From Paracoccus alcaliphilus (lineage in GTDB: Bacteria > Pseudomonadota > Alphaproteobacteria > Rhodobacterales > Rhodobacteraceae): 64,000 bases of DNA. Made by a program: the position numbers and the translations under genes. Position 1 is the stretch's first letter, and every line of letters starts with the position of its first letter. The notes below the pieces were generated by a model. It was not told where the DNA came from. It searched no databases and worked only from the letters and a program-made list of their open reading frames with translations. Where the stretch lies: positions 630,001 through 694,000 of the forward strand of contig NZ_CP067124.1 of NCBI RefSeq assembly GCF_028553725.1, written 5' to 3'. Shown piece after piece: positions 28,194 through 37,238 of this stretch.

Positions 28194-28892
28194 TCAGGCC
28201 CCTTCGGCATGGGGCGGCAGTTGCCACGGGCGCAGATCGGCCTCCAGCCATGTGCCGTGGGCGGCGTTGGGAAAGACGATCCAGTCCTCGCCAAAGCGGC
28301 CGGCATGGTCGGCGGCCAGCCGGTGCTGATCGTCCAGCGTCTGGCCAGCGAAAGCCCCGTCGAAATCATGCAGCGTATCGCCCAATTGCAGCACGATGCG
28401 AAAGCGGTTGGCGATGGCGGCGCGGCGTTCGGCCTTGGGCGGGCCAAACAGCATCACCTGATCGGCCACCACCTGCGGCAGCCCCAGCCGCGACAGCGTG
28501 GCGATGGTGGCAAACTTGTTCTCGTCGAAACGATCCGAGACATAGAAAACCGTCACGTCCAGACTGTCGGCCAGCGCAAAGAAATCCGCGGCCCCCGGGA
28601 TCAGGGCGGGTTCGCCCTCGCGCTCCCACCGTTTCCAATGGGTGAAGTCGGTGAAATCATGGCCCTCGGTCATCACATGGGCCATGATCGCGGTATTGTC
28701 GAGGATGGTTTCGTCGATATCCGACACCACCGCCAGCCCAGCCCCGCCGCCATTGGCCCGCACCGCCTCGCGCAGCCGCAGCGTCGCCAGCGCATAGCAT
28801 TGACGCTGCAACGCCCCCACCTCGGCCGAGCGTTGCTGATATCGGATCGCGACCGCATGTTCATACGGATTGCGGTTGTTCTGGTCGGTCAT
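28194..28892 (-). CDS. HAD-superfamily phosphatase of the acid phosphatase/e(P4) family, no signal peptide
   Basis: 232 aa. HAD motif I is VVSDIDETILDN (DxDET), motif II lies in VTVFYVSDRFDENKF, and the family's conserved tail LQLGDTLHDFDGAF and DWIVFPNAAHGTWLE is present. It aligns across nearly its whole length with the next gene upstream (29724-28957). Unlike that copy it begins MTDQNNRNPYEHAVAIRYQQRSAE with no signal sequence, so it is predicted to act in the cytoplasm. Start at ATG 28892 after GGGGAAATTCC. Confidence 0.87.
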   Translation of the reverse strand: MTDQNNRNPYEHAVAIRYQQRSAEVGALQRQCYALATLRLREAVRANGGGAGLAVVSDIDETILDNTAIMAHVMTEGHDFTDFTHWKRWEREGEPALIPGAADFFALADSLDVTVFYVSDRFDENKFATIATLSRLGLPQVVADQVMLFGPPKAERRAAIANRFRIVLQLGDTLHDFDGAFAGQTLDDQHRLAADHAGRFGEDWIVFPNAAHGTWLEADLRPWQLPPHAEGA

Positions 28893-28956
28893 GGAATTTC
28901 CCCTTCGCGCGGGCTGCAAACTAGGGCCCGCGCGGGGCAAGGTCAAACGCGATGGA

Positions 28957-29724
28957 TCACCATTCCTCGATGACGGTTTCGGCATCCCATGCGGTCAGCG
29001 GCGCATCGGACCAGTCGCCATAGCTGGCATTGGGAAAGACGATCCATTCGGTGCCCCATTTCGCGGCCTCTTCGGCGACGGTTGCCTTCTGATCCTCCAG
29101 CGGAGTCTTGCGGAAACGGCCATCGAAATCATGCAGCGTGTCTCCCAGCAACAGGATGATCTGATGGTCCGCGCTGACGATCTCTCGCCGTTCAACCTTG
29201 GGCGGCCCCAGCAGCAGGACGGTGTCCGCGCTGACCTGCGGCAGGCCCAGATCGGCCAGCGTCGCCAGCGTGTGGTCCTTCTGCTCGTCCGCGCGGTCCG
29301 AGACATAGCGGATCGCCACCCCCAGACTGTCGGCGTGGTTCAGAAACTCTTTCGCGCCGGGGATCAGCACGGGCTGGCCATCGCGTTCCCACGGAAGCCA
29401 GGTGTCCCATGCGTCATAGATGTGGCAATTGGCCAGATCGCGCGCCAGCAGGGCGGTATTGTCGATCACCGTTTCATCAAGATCGGTAACGATGGCCAGT
29501 TTCGACGGATCGTCGGCTGCGGCAACGGCGGCATCCAGTCTTTCGGTGGCGATGTTATAGGCCTGCAATTGCAGCGCCCGGATCTCAGCCGATTGCTGCT
29601 GGAAACGCAGGCCCATGGTGAACTCGGCCACCGGGCAGGCATCCCCGGACGCGGCGTCCTGGGCAAAGGCGGCAGGCGCGGCCAGCGTGGCGGCCAGAAG
29701 GCAGGTGGCAAGGTGACGGGTCAT
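28957..29724 (-). CDS. Periplasmic 5'-nucleotidase / acid phosphatase, e(P4) family
   Basis: 255 aa. An N-terminal signal peptide (MTRHLATCLLAATLAAPAAFAQ) precedes the HAD core: IVTDLDETVIDNTALLARD, IRYVSDRADEQKD, LLLGPPKVERR, ILLLGDTLHDFDGRF and WIVFPNASYGDWSDAPL. E(P4)-family enzymes dephosphorylate nucleotides such as NMN at the cell surface. There is no lipobox cysteine, so the product is probably soluble periplasmic rather than lipid-anchored. It lies 64 bases upstream of a paralogue without signal peptide, a tandem duplication. Confidence 0.9.
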   Translation of the reverse strand: MTRHLATCLLAATLAAPAAFAQDAASGDACPVAEFTMGLRFQQQSAEIRALQLQAYNIATERLDAAVAAADDPSKLAIVTDLDETVIDNTALLARDLANCHIYDAWDTWLPWERDGQPVLIPGAKEFLNHADSLGVAIRYVSDRADEQKDHTLATLADLGLPQVSADTVLLLGPPKVERREIVSADHQIILLLGDTLHDFDGRFRKTPLEDQKATVAEEAAKWGTEWIVFPNASYGDWSDAPLTAWDAETVIEEW

Positions 29725-29795
29725 TGGCGGGCTCCCTGTTTTTGGTCAGGCCCTATTGATCACGCCAATGTCATCCGCCGCAAGCCAAACCGCGT

Positions 29796-31037
29796 TCAGG
29801 CCGCAGCGGGCAGGCGCGAGGGCTGTTCACGCACCGGCAGATGGATCAGCGCGCTGAACGCGCCGACGCCGACGCCGACCCACCAGACCATCATGTAATC
29901 GCCCTGACTGTCATAGAGGCTGCCGCCCAGCCAGACGCCCAGAAACGACCCGATCTGATGGGACAGGAACACGAAGCCATACAGCGTGCCCATATAGCGC
30001 AGCCCATAGATATAGGCGATCAGCCCAGAGGTCAGCGGCACCGTCGCCAGCCACAGCGCCCCCATCACCAATGAGAACAGGATCACCGTTCCGGGCGTGA
30101 TCGGCGTCAGGATGAAGGCCGCGGAAACAAGTGTGCGCAGCGTATAGATCCCGGCCAGCAGGTATTTCTTGGTGTAACGCTTGCCCAGCCAGCCCGCCAT
30201 GATCGAACCGGCGATATTGGCCAGCCCGATCAGCGAAATGGCGATGGCCCCCAGCGCCGATGTCGTCGTGATCCCCAGCGCGGCCAGCATGCCGCCGGGA
30301 TCTATCGGGCCACACATCTCGGTAATCATGGCGGGGAAATGGGCGGTGATGAAGCCCAGCTGATAACCGCAAGAGAAGAAGCCCACGAAGATCATCAGGA
30401 AAGACGGGTCGCGGAAGGCGCGCGACAGCACGCTGCCCATGCTTTCCTCAAGCTCGGTCCGGCTGGCGGGTTTGCCGCTGCCCAGCATCGGCAGAAAGAT
30501 CAGACAGGACAGAACCACCACGCCAAAAATGATGAACACCGATTGCCAGCTGTAGAACGCCAGCAATATCTCGGCAAAGGGCGCGCCAAAGACCTGCCCT
30601 GCCGATCCCGCCGCAGTGGCGATCCCCAGCGCAAGGCTGCGGTTTTCGTCGCTGGCCGCGCGACCGACGACGGCCAGAATGACGCCAAAGCCGGTGCCGG
30701 CGATGCCGAAGCCGACCATCACCTCCAGCAGCTGCATCGTGGCGGGGGTGGTGGCGAAGGCGGTCAGGATCAGGCCGGCGGAATACAGCGCCGCACCCAG
30801 AATGATCGCCCAACGGTCACCCCAACGCTCGGCCAGGGCGCCGAAGATCGGCTGGCCGATGCCCCAGGCCAGGTTCTGAATCGCGATCGCCATGCTGAAT
30901 TCGACCCGGGGCCATGAGAACTCATCGGCAATCGGGATCTGAAAGACGCCGAAACTGGCCCGCAGGGCAAAGTTGATCAGCAGGATCAAACAGCCGCCGA
31001 CAAGGACCGGCGTGAAAAGTCTGGCTTGGGACGACAT
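29796..31037 (-). CDS. Major facilitator superfamily transporter
   Basis: 413 aa, twelve predicted membrane helices (first: LVGGCLILLINFALRASFGVFQIPIADEF). It looks like an oxalate/formate or monocarboxylate-antiporter type MFS, with WGIGQPIFGALAERWGDR as the motif A region and a distinct central linker (SGKPASRTELEESMG). Substrate unknown. The ATG at 31037 was chosen because the longer alternative at 31079 would have to begin with TTG. Downstream of it the e(P4) genes follow on the same strand. Confidence 0.83.
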   Translation of the reverse strand: MSSQARLFTPVLVGGCLILLINFALRASFGVFQIPIADEFSWPRVEFSMAIAIQNLAWGIGQPIFGALAERWGDRWAIILGAALYSAGLILTAFATTPATMQLLEVMVGFGIAGTGFGVILAVVGRAASDENRSLALGIATAAGSAGQVFGAPFAEILLAFYSWQSVFIIFGVVVLSCLIFLPMLGSGKPASRTELEESMGSVLSRAFRDPSFLMIFVGFFSCGYQLGFITAHFPAMITEMCGPIDPGGMLAALGITTTSALGAIAISLIGLANIAGSIMAGWLGKRYTKKYLLAGIYTLRTLVSAAFILTPITPGTVILFSLVMGALWLATVPLTSGLIAYIYGLRYMGTLYGFVFLSHQIGSFLGVWLGGSLYDSQGDYMMVWWVGVGVGAFSALIHLPVREQPSRLPAAA

Positions 31038-31166
31038 GGGAAACCTGCGCGGGCTGATCAGTCCACGCAGGCTTGCCAAGTCCGGGACCCAAGATCAAGC
31101 CCGGTTCGGTTGATCCGTTCCATCAACGCGGCTGATGGGACGCCGCGCAAGCGTCAATCCGCGCGA

Positions 31167-31787
31167 TCAATTACGGCGCCCGATCTCGTTGGTGATCGAG
31201 AAACGCGACGCGGGCATCGAGCCGACCTTCTGCAGGTCGCCCAGAATGACCGTGGTCTTCTGACCGCTGTCATCGGTGATGACCCATTGGCGCAGCTCGG
31301 TCGGGCCGGGGGTGAACACCATCTGGATATTGCCATATTCAGGATGTTTCGGGTCCTGCGCGGTGACCACGGTGGCGTTTTCGGTTTCCGTATGGCCGGT
31401 GACCATATTGGCCTGCCCCAGATTCACATTCGCCGCCAGAATGATTGACAGCGGCGTTTGCGACAGCGGATATTGCTGCGGCCCGCCCGAGGATTTGCCG
31501 TCGAAGATCGCCACATTTCCGCCCGAGGCCAGCACCAGCGTATTGTCATTGGCATATTCGAACCGCACCCGGCCCGGACGATGGATATACAGCGTCCCGG
31601 TCGAGACGGTGCCATCCGGATTCACCTGCGTAAAGGCCGAGGTCACAGTGCCGAGGCTGTTGAGATAGCGGGATATTTCGTTCAGCGGAATACGCTCGGC
31701 CAGCGCCGGAAAGGCAAGGCCGAGGCAAAGAACGAAGGCGGCGGCGGGCGCAAGGGCGAAAGAGCGAATGTTCATGGTCCGGATCAT
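31167..31787 (-). CDS. lolA: Outer-membrane lipoprotein carrier LolA
   Basis: 206 aa with a signal peptide (AAAFVLCLGLAFPALA). The mature portion follows LolA: ISRYLNSLGTVTSAFTQVNPDGTVSTGTLYIHRPGRVRFEYAND, then VAIFDGKSSG and a beta-rich half ending MPASRFSITNEIGRRN. LolA ferries lipoproteins across the periplasm from LolCDE to the outer membrane. A second ATG at 31775 could be used instead; the start at 31787 has GAAAGG close upstream. The alphaproteobacterial family is divergent, hence moderate certainty of exact function. Confidence 0.87.
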   Translation of the reverse strand: MIRTMNIRSFALAPAAAFVLCLGLAFPALAERIPLNEISRYLNSLGTVTSAFTQVNPDGTVSTGTLYIHRPGRVRFEYANDNTLVLASGGNVAIFDGKSSGGPQQYPLSQTPLSIILAANVNLGQANMVTGHTETENATVVTAQDPKHPEYGNIQMVFTPGPTELRQWVITDDSGQKTTVILGDLQKVGSMPASRFSITNEIGRRN

Positions 31788-31898
31788 AATCCTTTCGTCG
31801 CATCATGCACATCACAAGACGCAGATCGGTTTGCCGGTTAACGCTCTCGGTGAAGTGAATGTTCCGGGCGGCGCGTCGGCCGCCCGGCAGGGGATGGG

Positions 31899-32738
31899 TC
31901 AGGCCAGACGCTCGGCATGCCACATGACGTGGTCGCCCATGAAGGACTGCACGAAGAAATAGCTGTGGTCATAGCCCGGCTGCATGCGGAACTGGCCGGG
32001 CTGGCGACGCTCCATCATGGCATGGGCCAGCGCCTCGGGTTTCAGCAGGTCCAGAAACTGGTCGCTGCTGCCCTGATCGATCAGGATTTCGCCGGGATAG
32101 CCGCGCTCGCGCATCAGCAGGGTCGAATCATGCGCCTTCCATGCCTCGCGGTCATCGCCCAGATAGGCGCCCAGCTGCTTGCGCCCCCAGTCCGATTCGG
32201 TCGGGTTGGCAATGGGCGAAAAGGCCGAGACCGACCGGTAACGCTCGGGGTGGGTCATGGCGATGGTCAGCGCGCCGTGACCGCCCATCGAATGACCGGA
32301 GATGCCCATCGCCTCGCGGTCGATGGCGAAATTGTCGCTGACCAGTTCGGGCAGTTCGTGAACGATATATTGCCACATCTGGTAATGCGGCTTCCACGGA
32401 TCCTGCGTGGCGTTGACATAGAAGCCCGCGCCCTTGCCCAGATCATAAGCCTCGTCATCGGCGACATCGTCGCCGCGCGGCGAAGTATCGGGAAAGATGA
32501 TCGCCAGCCCGGTTTCGGCGCACCATTCCTGCGCGGCGGCCTTGGTCATGGCGTTTTCATGGGTGCAGGTCAGACCCGACAGATACCACAGCACCGGCAC
32601 CCGGCCATGCTGCGCGGCCTCGGGCAGGTAAACGGCGAAGGTCATGTCGGTCCCGGTCGCCTGCGACTTGTGGCGATAGACGCCTTGCGTGCCACCGAAG
32701 CTGCGATTTTCGGAAATGGTTTCAAAGCTCTGGGTCAT
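31899..32738 (-). CDS. fghA: S-formylglutathione hydrolase
   Basis: 279 aa alpha/beta hydrolase that releases formate and glutathione, the last step of glutathione-dependent formaldehyde oxidation. The nucleophile elbow is GISGHSMGGHGAL, the family start is RHKSQATGTDMTFAVYLPEA, and FPDTSPRGDDV and the C-terminal GYDHSYFFVQSFMGDH (catalytic His) are present. It belongs functionally with adhI and gfa about 1 to 2 kb upstream. ATG at 32738 follows AGGGAGAATCCC. Confidence 0.96.
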   Translation of the reverse strand: MTQSFETISENRSFGGTQGVYRHKSQATGTDMTFAVYLPEAAQHGRVPVLWYLSGLTCTHENAMTKAAAQEWCAETGLAIIFPDTSPRGDDVADDEAYDLGKGAGFYVNATQDPWKPHYQMWQYIVHELPELVSDNFAIDREAMGISGHSMGGHGALTIAMTHPERYRSVSAFSPIANPTESDWGRKQLGAYLGDDREAWKAHDSTLLMRERGYPGEILIDQGSSDQFLDLLKPEALAHAMMERRQPGQFRMQPGYDHSYFFVQSFMGDHVMWHAERLA

Positions 32739-32939
32739 TGGGATTCTCCCTTGGTCAGATCGGCAAACATGAACGGCACGCGGATGGGGCCGGTCGTCGG
32801 GGCGATCAAAGGCGGCGGGCAGGCCAGCGGCAATGGCTAATCCGGCTTTCTGCCACAAATGGACGGCATCGCCGCCCCTGGTGACGGCGATGGCGGTGAA
32901 TGGCCGGGGCTGCGGGGCGAAGGATCACCCCGCCCGCCC

Positions 32940-33569
32940 TTACTTCAGTTCATCCGCGGAACGGATGACCTTGCCCAGCAGGCCGTAATCCAGCGCCTCT
33001 TGCGTGTTCAGCCAGAAATCGCGCTGGGTGTCCTTCTCGATCCGCTCGATCGGCTGGCCGGTGGCCTCGGCAAAGATCTGGTTCAGTCGGTCGCGCATCA
33101 GGCGCACCTGCTCGGCCTGGATCATCATGTCCGACGAGGTGCCGCCGATCCCGCCCGAGGGCTGGTGGATCAGAAAGCGCGTATTGGGCAGGCAGAAACG
33201 GTTTTCCTTGTCCGCGCCGACAAAGATCAGCGCCCCCGCGCTGGCCACCCAGCCCGAGCCGATGGTGCGCACGGTCGGGCGGATGAACTTGATCACGTCA
33301 TGGATCATGTCACCCGATTCCACATGCCCGCCGGGCGAGGAAATCAGCATGTTGATCGGATCGTCGCTGTCTTCGGCCAGCGCCAGCAGATGCGCCACGG
33401 TGCGCTGCGCCAGCTTGTCATTGATCGGCCCGGCGACGATCACCGTGCGCGACTTGAAATACAGCTTGCCGATCTTGTCGCCTTCGGGAAGGCCCAGTCC
33501 GCCATCCTTGTCGCCCTGACGGCGATCATCGTCGTCGTCATCCTCATCGTCCAGCCAGTGATGGCGCAT
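32940..33569 (-). CDS. ClpP-type serine protease (ClpP paralogue) with acidic N-terminus
   Basis: 209 aa. The ClpP fold is clear: LYFKSRTVIVAGPINDKLA, ISSPGGHVESGDMIHDVIKF, SGWVASAGALIFVGA with the catalytic serine (S110), RFLIHQPSGG (H135), and IEKDTQRDFW, where the aspartate 49 residues after the histidine (D184) matches E. coli D171 spacing. So the triad is complete. The first 30 residues are unusual: WLDDEDDDDDDRRQGDKDGG. It probably forms a proteolytic ring; its ATPase partner is not nearby. It lies between adhI and fghA, and may be a second ClpP rather than the main one. Confidence 0.88.
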   Translation of the reverse strand: MRHHWLDDEDDDDDDRRQGDKDGGLGLPEGDKIGKLYFKSRTVIVAGPINDKLAQRTVAHLLALAEDSDDPINMLISSPGGHVESGDMIHDVIKFIRPTVRTIGSGWVASAGALIFVGADKENRFCLPNTRFLIHQPSGGIGGTSSDMMIQAEQVRLMRDRLNQIFAEATGQPIERIEKDTQRDFWLNTQEALDYGLLGKVIRSADELK

Positions 33570-33594
33570 GCCTGCTCTCCTTCGTTTTCATGGC

Positions 33595-33621
33595 GACGGC
33601 GAGGCCATTGGCCCCGCCGTC
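33595..33621 (-). terminator. Possible terminator hairpin downstream of adhI
   Basis: GACGGCGAGGCC and GGCCCCGCCGTC pair around a three-base loop, with a single mismatch at the centre of the stem. It lies in the 76-base gap between adhI and the ClpP-type gene. No U-rich tail follows on the minus strand, but TTTTAA follows on the plus strand, so it may work only partially or as a transcript-stabilising element. Confidence 0.35.
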
Positions 33622-33645
33622 TTTTAACTAAGCAGCCATGAAGGA

Positions 33646-34773
33646 TCAGTAAAGGACGACCGAGCGGATCGATTCGCCCGAATGCATCAGATCGAAGCCC
33701 TTGTTGATGTCATCCAGCCCCATGGTGTGGGTGATCATCGGGTCGATCTCGATCTTGCCCTCCATGTACCAGTCAACGATCTTCGGCACATCGGTCCGGC
33801 CACGGGCGCCACCAAAGGCGGTGCCTTTCCAGACCCGGCCGGTGACCAGCTGGAACGGACGGGTGCTGATTTCGGCCCCTGCCGCCGCCACGCCGATGAT
33901 GACCGACTGGCCCCAGCCGCGATGCGTACATTCCAGCGCGTCGCGCATAACCTTGGTGCTGCCGGTCGCGTCAAAGCTGTAATCCGCGCCGCCGATCTGG
34001 TCGAACGGGGTTTTCGTCATCTCGACGATTTCCTGCACGACATTTTCGACATTCTTCGGGTTGACGAAATGGGTCATGCCGAAACGCTCGGCCATCTCTT
34101 TCTTGTCGTCGTTCAGATCGACGCCGATAATCATGTCGGCACCGGCCAGACGCAGGCCCTGAATGACGTTCAGCCCGATGCCACCCAGACCGAAAACGAC
34201 GGCCTTGGCGCCGATTTCCACCTTGGCGGTGTTGATGACGGCACCGATACCGGTGGTCACGCCGCAACCGATATAGCAGATCTTGTCAAAAGGCGCGTCC
34301 TCACGAACCTTTGCCACGGCGATTTCCGGCAGCACGGTGAAGTTCGAGAAGGTCGAGCAACCCATATAGTGATGGATCGGCGTGCCGTCGGGCAGCGAAA
34401 AGCGCGAGGTGCCATCGGGCATCAGGCCCTGACCCTGCGTGGCGCGGATCCGGGTGCAGAGGTTGGTCTTGCCCGACAGGCAGGACGCGCATTCGCGGCA
34501 TTCGGGGGTATAGAGCGGAATGACATGGTCGCCCGGCTTGACCGAGGTGACGCCCGGGCCGACCTCGACCACGATACCGGCGCCTTCATGGCCCAGAATG
34601 GCCGGAAAGATGCCTTCCGGGTCCGCGCCCGAACGGGTGAATTCGTCCGTGTGGCAGATGCCGGTGGCTTTGATTTCGACCATCACCTCGCCGGCCTTGG
34701 GGCCTTCAAGATTGACCTCCATGACTTCCAGCGGTTTGCCGGCCTCAAGGGCCACGGCGGCGCGGGTTTTCAT
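33646..34773 (-). CDS. adhI: S-(hydroxymethyl)glutathione dehydrogenase (class III alcohol dehydrogenase)
   Basis: 375 aa zinc alcohol dehydrogenase. It oxidises the glutathione adduct of formaldehyde to S-formylglutathione with NAD+. Catalytic zinc ligands are in [13 protein letters not shown] (C) and [11 protein letters not shown] (H), the structural zinc site is [15 protein letters not shown], and NAD binding is [20 protein letters not shown]. In P. denitrificans the homologue is called flhA and lies with gfa. ATG 34773 follows ACAGGAGATTAACG. gfa ends 102 bases upstream, fghA starts 907 bases downstream. Confidence 0.97.
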   Translation of the reverse strand: MKTRAAVALEAGKPLEVMEVNLEGPKAGEVMVEIKATGICHTDEFTRSGADPEGIFPAILGHEGAGIVVEVGPGVTSVKPGDHVIPLYTPECRECASCLSGKTNLCTRIRATQGQGLMPDGTSRFSLPDGTPIHHYMGCSTFSNFTVLPEIAVAKVREDAPFDKICYIGCGVTTGIGAVINTAKVEIGAKAVVFGLGGIGLNVIQGLRLAGADMIIGVDLNDDKKEMAERFGMTHFVNPKNVENVVQEIVEMTKTPFDQIGGADYSFDATGSTKVMRDALECTHRGWGQSVIIGVAAAGAEISTRPFQLVTGRVWKGTAFGGARGRTDVPKIVDWYMEGKIEIDPMITHTMGLDDINKGFDLMHSGESIRSVVLY

Positions 34774-34875
34774 CGTTAATCTCCTGTCTTTGCGAAGAGC
34801 TTCCGTAAGAATGCACGGTCGGGCCAGTGCGGCCCGCCGTTTTGTTTTATCGCCACGTGCAGCCGGACAAAGCCC

Positions 34876-35460
34876 TCAGGCTGCCAGCGCGCCGGACTGT
34901 TTCGCCACATGGGTCGCAATCGCATCCATCAGCGGTGGCGACAGCGCATCATAGGGCTCCAGCCCCAGCTCGCGCAGACGCGACCGGATGCCATCCATAC
35001 GCGACGGATCGACACCCGATTCGATGATCGAGCTGACGAATGCCGCGAATTCCGGCGCCGACCAGCCGTCATCCGACGACAGTTCGGTATGCACGAAATC
35101 CAGACCATAGAACGGATGGTCCTTGTTTTCGATGCGGCCATACATATGCACGCCGCAATCGCGGCAGGCATGGCGTTGAATGGGGGCGTCCCGGTTCACG
35201 ATATCCAGCTTGTCGCCGTTTTCGACGACCTCGACCGAATCGCGTGACACGACGGCAACCTGACTGAAAATCGCGCCCGAAGGCTTCCAGCATTTGGTGC
35301 AGCCGCAGACGTGGTTATGCGCCGTCTGGGCGCCGACCCGAACCTTGACCGGGTTCGAGGCGCAATGACAGGTCAGAACGCCGCCGTTGAAATTGGGGTT
35401 ACCCGCTTTGATGCCGTTATCCACGGCGGGGTGAATTTTCACCCCCTCAGTATTCGACAT
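34876..35460 (-). CDS. gfa: Glutathione-dependent formaldehyde-activating enzyme
   Basis: 194 aa. Gfa speeds formation of S-hydroxymethylglutathione from formaldehyde and glutathione. Zinc cysteines are evident: [30 protein letters not shown] and [15 protein letters not shown]. The C-terminal region with [39 protein letters not shown] is specific for true Gfa as opposed to small GFA-fold proteins. Start ATG 35460 follows GGAGGAAGGGACC. It precedes adhI, as in Paracoccus denitrificans. Confidence 0.96.
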   Translation of the reverse strand: MSNTEGVKIHPAVDNGIKAGNPNFNGGVLTCHCASNPVKVRVGAQTAHNHVCGCTKCWKPSGAIFSQVAVVSRDSVEVVENGDKLDIVNRDAPIQRHACRDCGVHMYGRIENKDHPFYGLDFVHTELSSDDGWSAPEFAAFVSSIIESGVDPSRMDGIRSRLRELGLEPYDALSPPLMDAIATHVAKQSGALAA

Positions 35461-35537
35461 GGTCCCTTCCTCCGATAGACCGAACGCTGTCAGGGTCGCG
35501 CGCTGGCGCCGAATCAACAAGTCAGAGGAAGGTTGTA

Positions 35538-35563
35538 GCGCCCCGCGACCTTCAGCGGGGCGC
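35538..35563 (-). terminator. Hairpin terminator downstream of grpE
   Basis: A perfect nine-base stem GCGCCCCGC/GCGGGGCGC with loop of eight bases lies 11 bases after the grpE stop and about 80 bases before the gfa start. Only a weakly U-rich sequence (TACAACCTT) follows on the minus strand. Confidence 0.5.
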
Positions 35564-35573
35564 AACGGGCGGA

Positions 35574-36104
35574 TCAGGCCGCCGGAGTGGAGGAAACACC
35601 GACCTTTGCAGGCCGCAAAAGCCGCTCATGCAGGCTGAAGCCGTTTTCCATGACCTGAATGATCTCTCCGGCATTGGTGCCGGGGACGGCGGCCTCGAAC
35701 ATGGCTTCGTGAATCTGCGGATCGAATCGGTCGCCGGGCTGAGGCTTGATGATGGTGATCCCATGCTTGCCAAAGACGTTCGACAGCTCTCTCAGCGTCA
35801 GTTCGACGCCTTCGATCAGCGCGGCGGCAGCAGCACGCTGTTCATCGCCCGCCACATCCAGCGCGCGGGTCAGCGCATCATGGACCGGCAACAGATCGCG
35901 GGCCAGCCGCGAGCCGCCATATTGTTCGGCATCGCGACGGTCCTTTTCGGCCCGCTTGCGCGAGTTTTCGGCGTCAGCCAGCGCGCGCATGAACTTGTCG
36001 CGAAATTCGTCGCGTTCGGCGGCCAGCCGGACGATCTCGTCCGTCGGCTCGGCCAGCGGGTCATCCAGGATATCCTCGATCGGCTGTTCGTTCTGCTCGT
36101 TCAT
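35574..36104 (-). CDS. grpE: Nucleotide-exchange factor GrpE
   Basis: 176 aa. GrpE resets DnaK by driving ADP release. A charged N-terminus and long coiled-coil ([59 protein letters not shown]) precede the beta-wing with [17 protein letters not shown]. The start ATG at 36104 sits after AGGATGAG; a GTG six bases upstream directly abuts the hrcA stop. Transcribed with hrcA, the heat-shock repressor; dnaK is outside the window. Confidence 0.95.
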   Translation of the reverse strand: MNEQNEQPIEDILDDPLAEPTDEIVRLAAERDEFRDKFMRALADAENSRKRAEKDRRDAEQYGGSRLARDLLPVHDALTRALDVAGDEQRAAAAALIEGVELTLRELSNVFGKHGITIIKPQPGDRFDPQIHEAMFEAAVPGTNAGEIIQVMENGFSLHERLLRPAKVGVSSTPAA

Positions 36105-36110
36105 TTCCAC

Positions 36111-37166
36111 TCATCCTTTCCGGCCGGACAGCACCCGCCCGACCAGTTGCGCGGTATAATCGACAATCGGCACGATCCGCCCATAGTTCAGGCGCGTCGG
36201 ACCGATGACGCCAACCGCGCCGACAATCTTCCGGTCGGCATTCATATAGGGTGAAACGACCAAAGCGGAACCCGAAAGTGAAAAAAGCTTGTTTTCAGAG
36301 CCAATAAAGATCCGCACCCCCTCGCCCTGCTCGGCCAGCTCCAGAAATTCGACGATGTCGCGCTTGCGTTCCAGATCGTCGAACAACACTCGGATGCGGT
36401 CCAGATCGGCGGCCTCACTGTCCAGCAGGTTCGAGCGGCCGCGCACGATCAGCCGCGGATCGGTCTGCCCGTTGTCCCACAGCGCCAGACCGGATTCGAC
36501 CAGATCGGCGGCCAGCGCGTCCAGTTCCGACCGCCGCGCGGCGATTTCACGGGCGATATGGCCGCGTAATTCCGACAGGGTGCGGCCTTCGGCCATGGCG
36601 TTGAGGAAATTCCCCGCCTCGCGCATCGATGACGGCGTCTGGCCCGGCGGCGGCGTGAACAGCCGGTTCTCGACATGGCCATCGGCAAAGACCAGCACCA
36701 CCAGCGCCCGGTCATAGGCCAGGCTGACGAATTCGATATGGCGCACCGGCGCCTCGTGCTTGGGCATCAACACCAGCGAGGCGCCATGCGTGATCGAACT
36801 CAGCGCGGTGCTGATCCGGTCCAGCAGCGCGCCGGTATCGCGGCTGTCATTGCCGATGGTCTGGTCGATCATCTCGCGGTCGTTCTGGGTGACCGAATCG
36901 ATTTCCATCATCCCGTCCACGAACAGCCGCAGCCCACGCTGCGACGGCAACCGCCCGGCCGAGACATGCGGACTGTCCAGCAGGCCCAGAAGTTCCAGAT
37001 CCTGCATGACATTGCGCACGGTGGCCGCGCTCAGCTGTTCCGACAGCGCCCGGGTCAGCGTCCGGGAACCGACCGGCTCGCCGGTTTCCAGATAGGTCTC
37101 GACCACGCGGCGGAAAACCTCGCGAGAGCGGTCGTTCAGTTCTGACAGCAGCGATTCCTGGCTCAT
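36111..37166 (-). CDS. hrcA: Heat-inducible transcription repressor HrcA
   Basis: 351 aa. The N-terminal winged helix is LNDRSREVFRRVVETYLETGEPVGSRTLTRALSEQLSAATVRNVMQDLELLGLL, followed by SAGRLPSQRGLRLFVDGMMEID, and the GAF-like domain with VGAVGVIGPTRLNYGRIVPIVDY. HrcA represses groESL-type genes by binding CIRCE elements. I see no CIRCE inverted repeat in the 72-base gap upstream. It forms an operon with grpE, divergent from rph. Confidence 0.96.
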   Translation of the reverse strand: MSQESLLSELNDRSREVFRRVVETYLETGEPVGSRTLTRALSEQLSAATVRNVMQDLELLGLLDSPHVSAGRLPSQRGLRLFVDGMMEIDSVTQNDREMIDQTIGNDSRDTGALLDRISTALSSITHGASLVLMPKHEAPVRHIEFVSLAYDRALVVLVFADGHVENRLFTPPPGQTPSSMREAGNFLNAMAEGRTLSELRGHIAREIAARRSELDALAADLVESGLALWDNGQTDPRLIVRGRSNLLDSEAADLDRIRVLFDDLERKRDIVEFLELAEQGEGVRIFIGSENKLFSLSGSALVVSPYMNADRKIVGAVGVIGPTRLNYGRIVPIVDYTAQLVGRVLSGRKG

Positions 37167-37238
37167 TTTCCTCGGGGGTTGCGCCTTGGGGTGACGGCCC
37201 TGTATTGGGCAGCCATTCTTCAGTGAAAAGGACTTCTC

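Noticed and set aside
31038..31079. Longer start of the MFS gene at 31079
   Set aside because: The codon there is TTG without a ribosome binding site; the ATG at 31037 gives a normal N-terminus.
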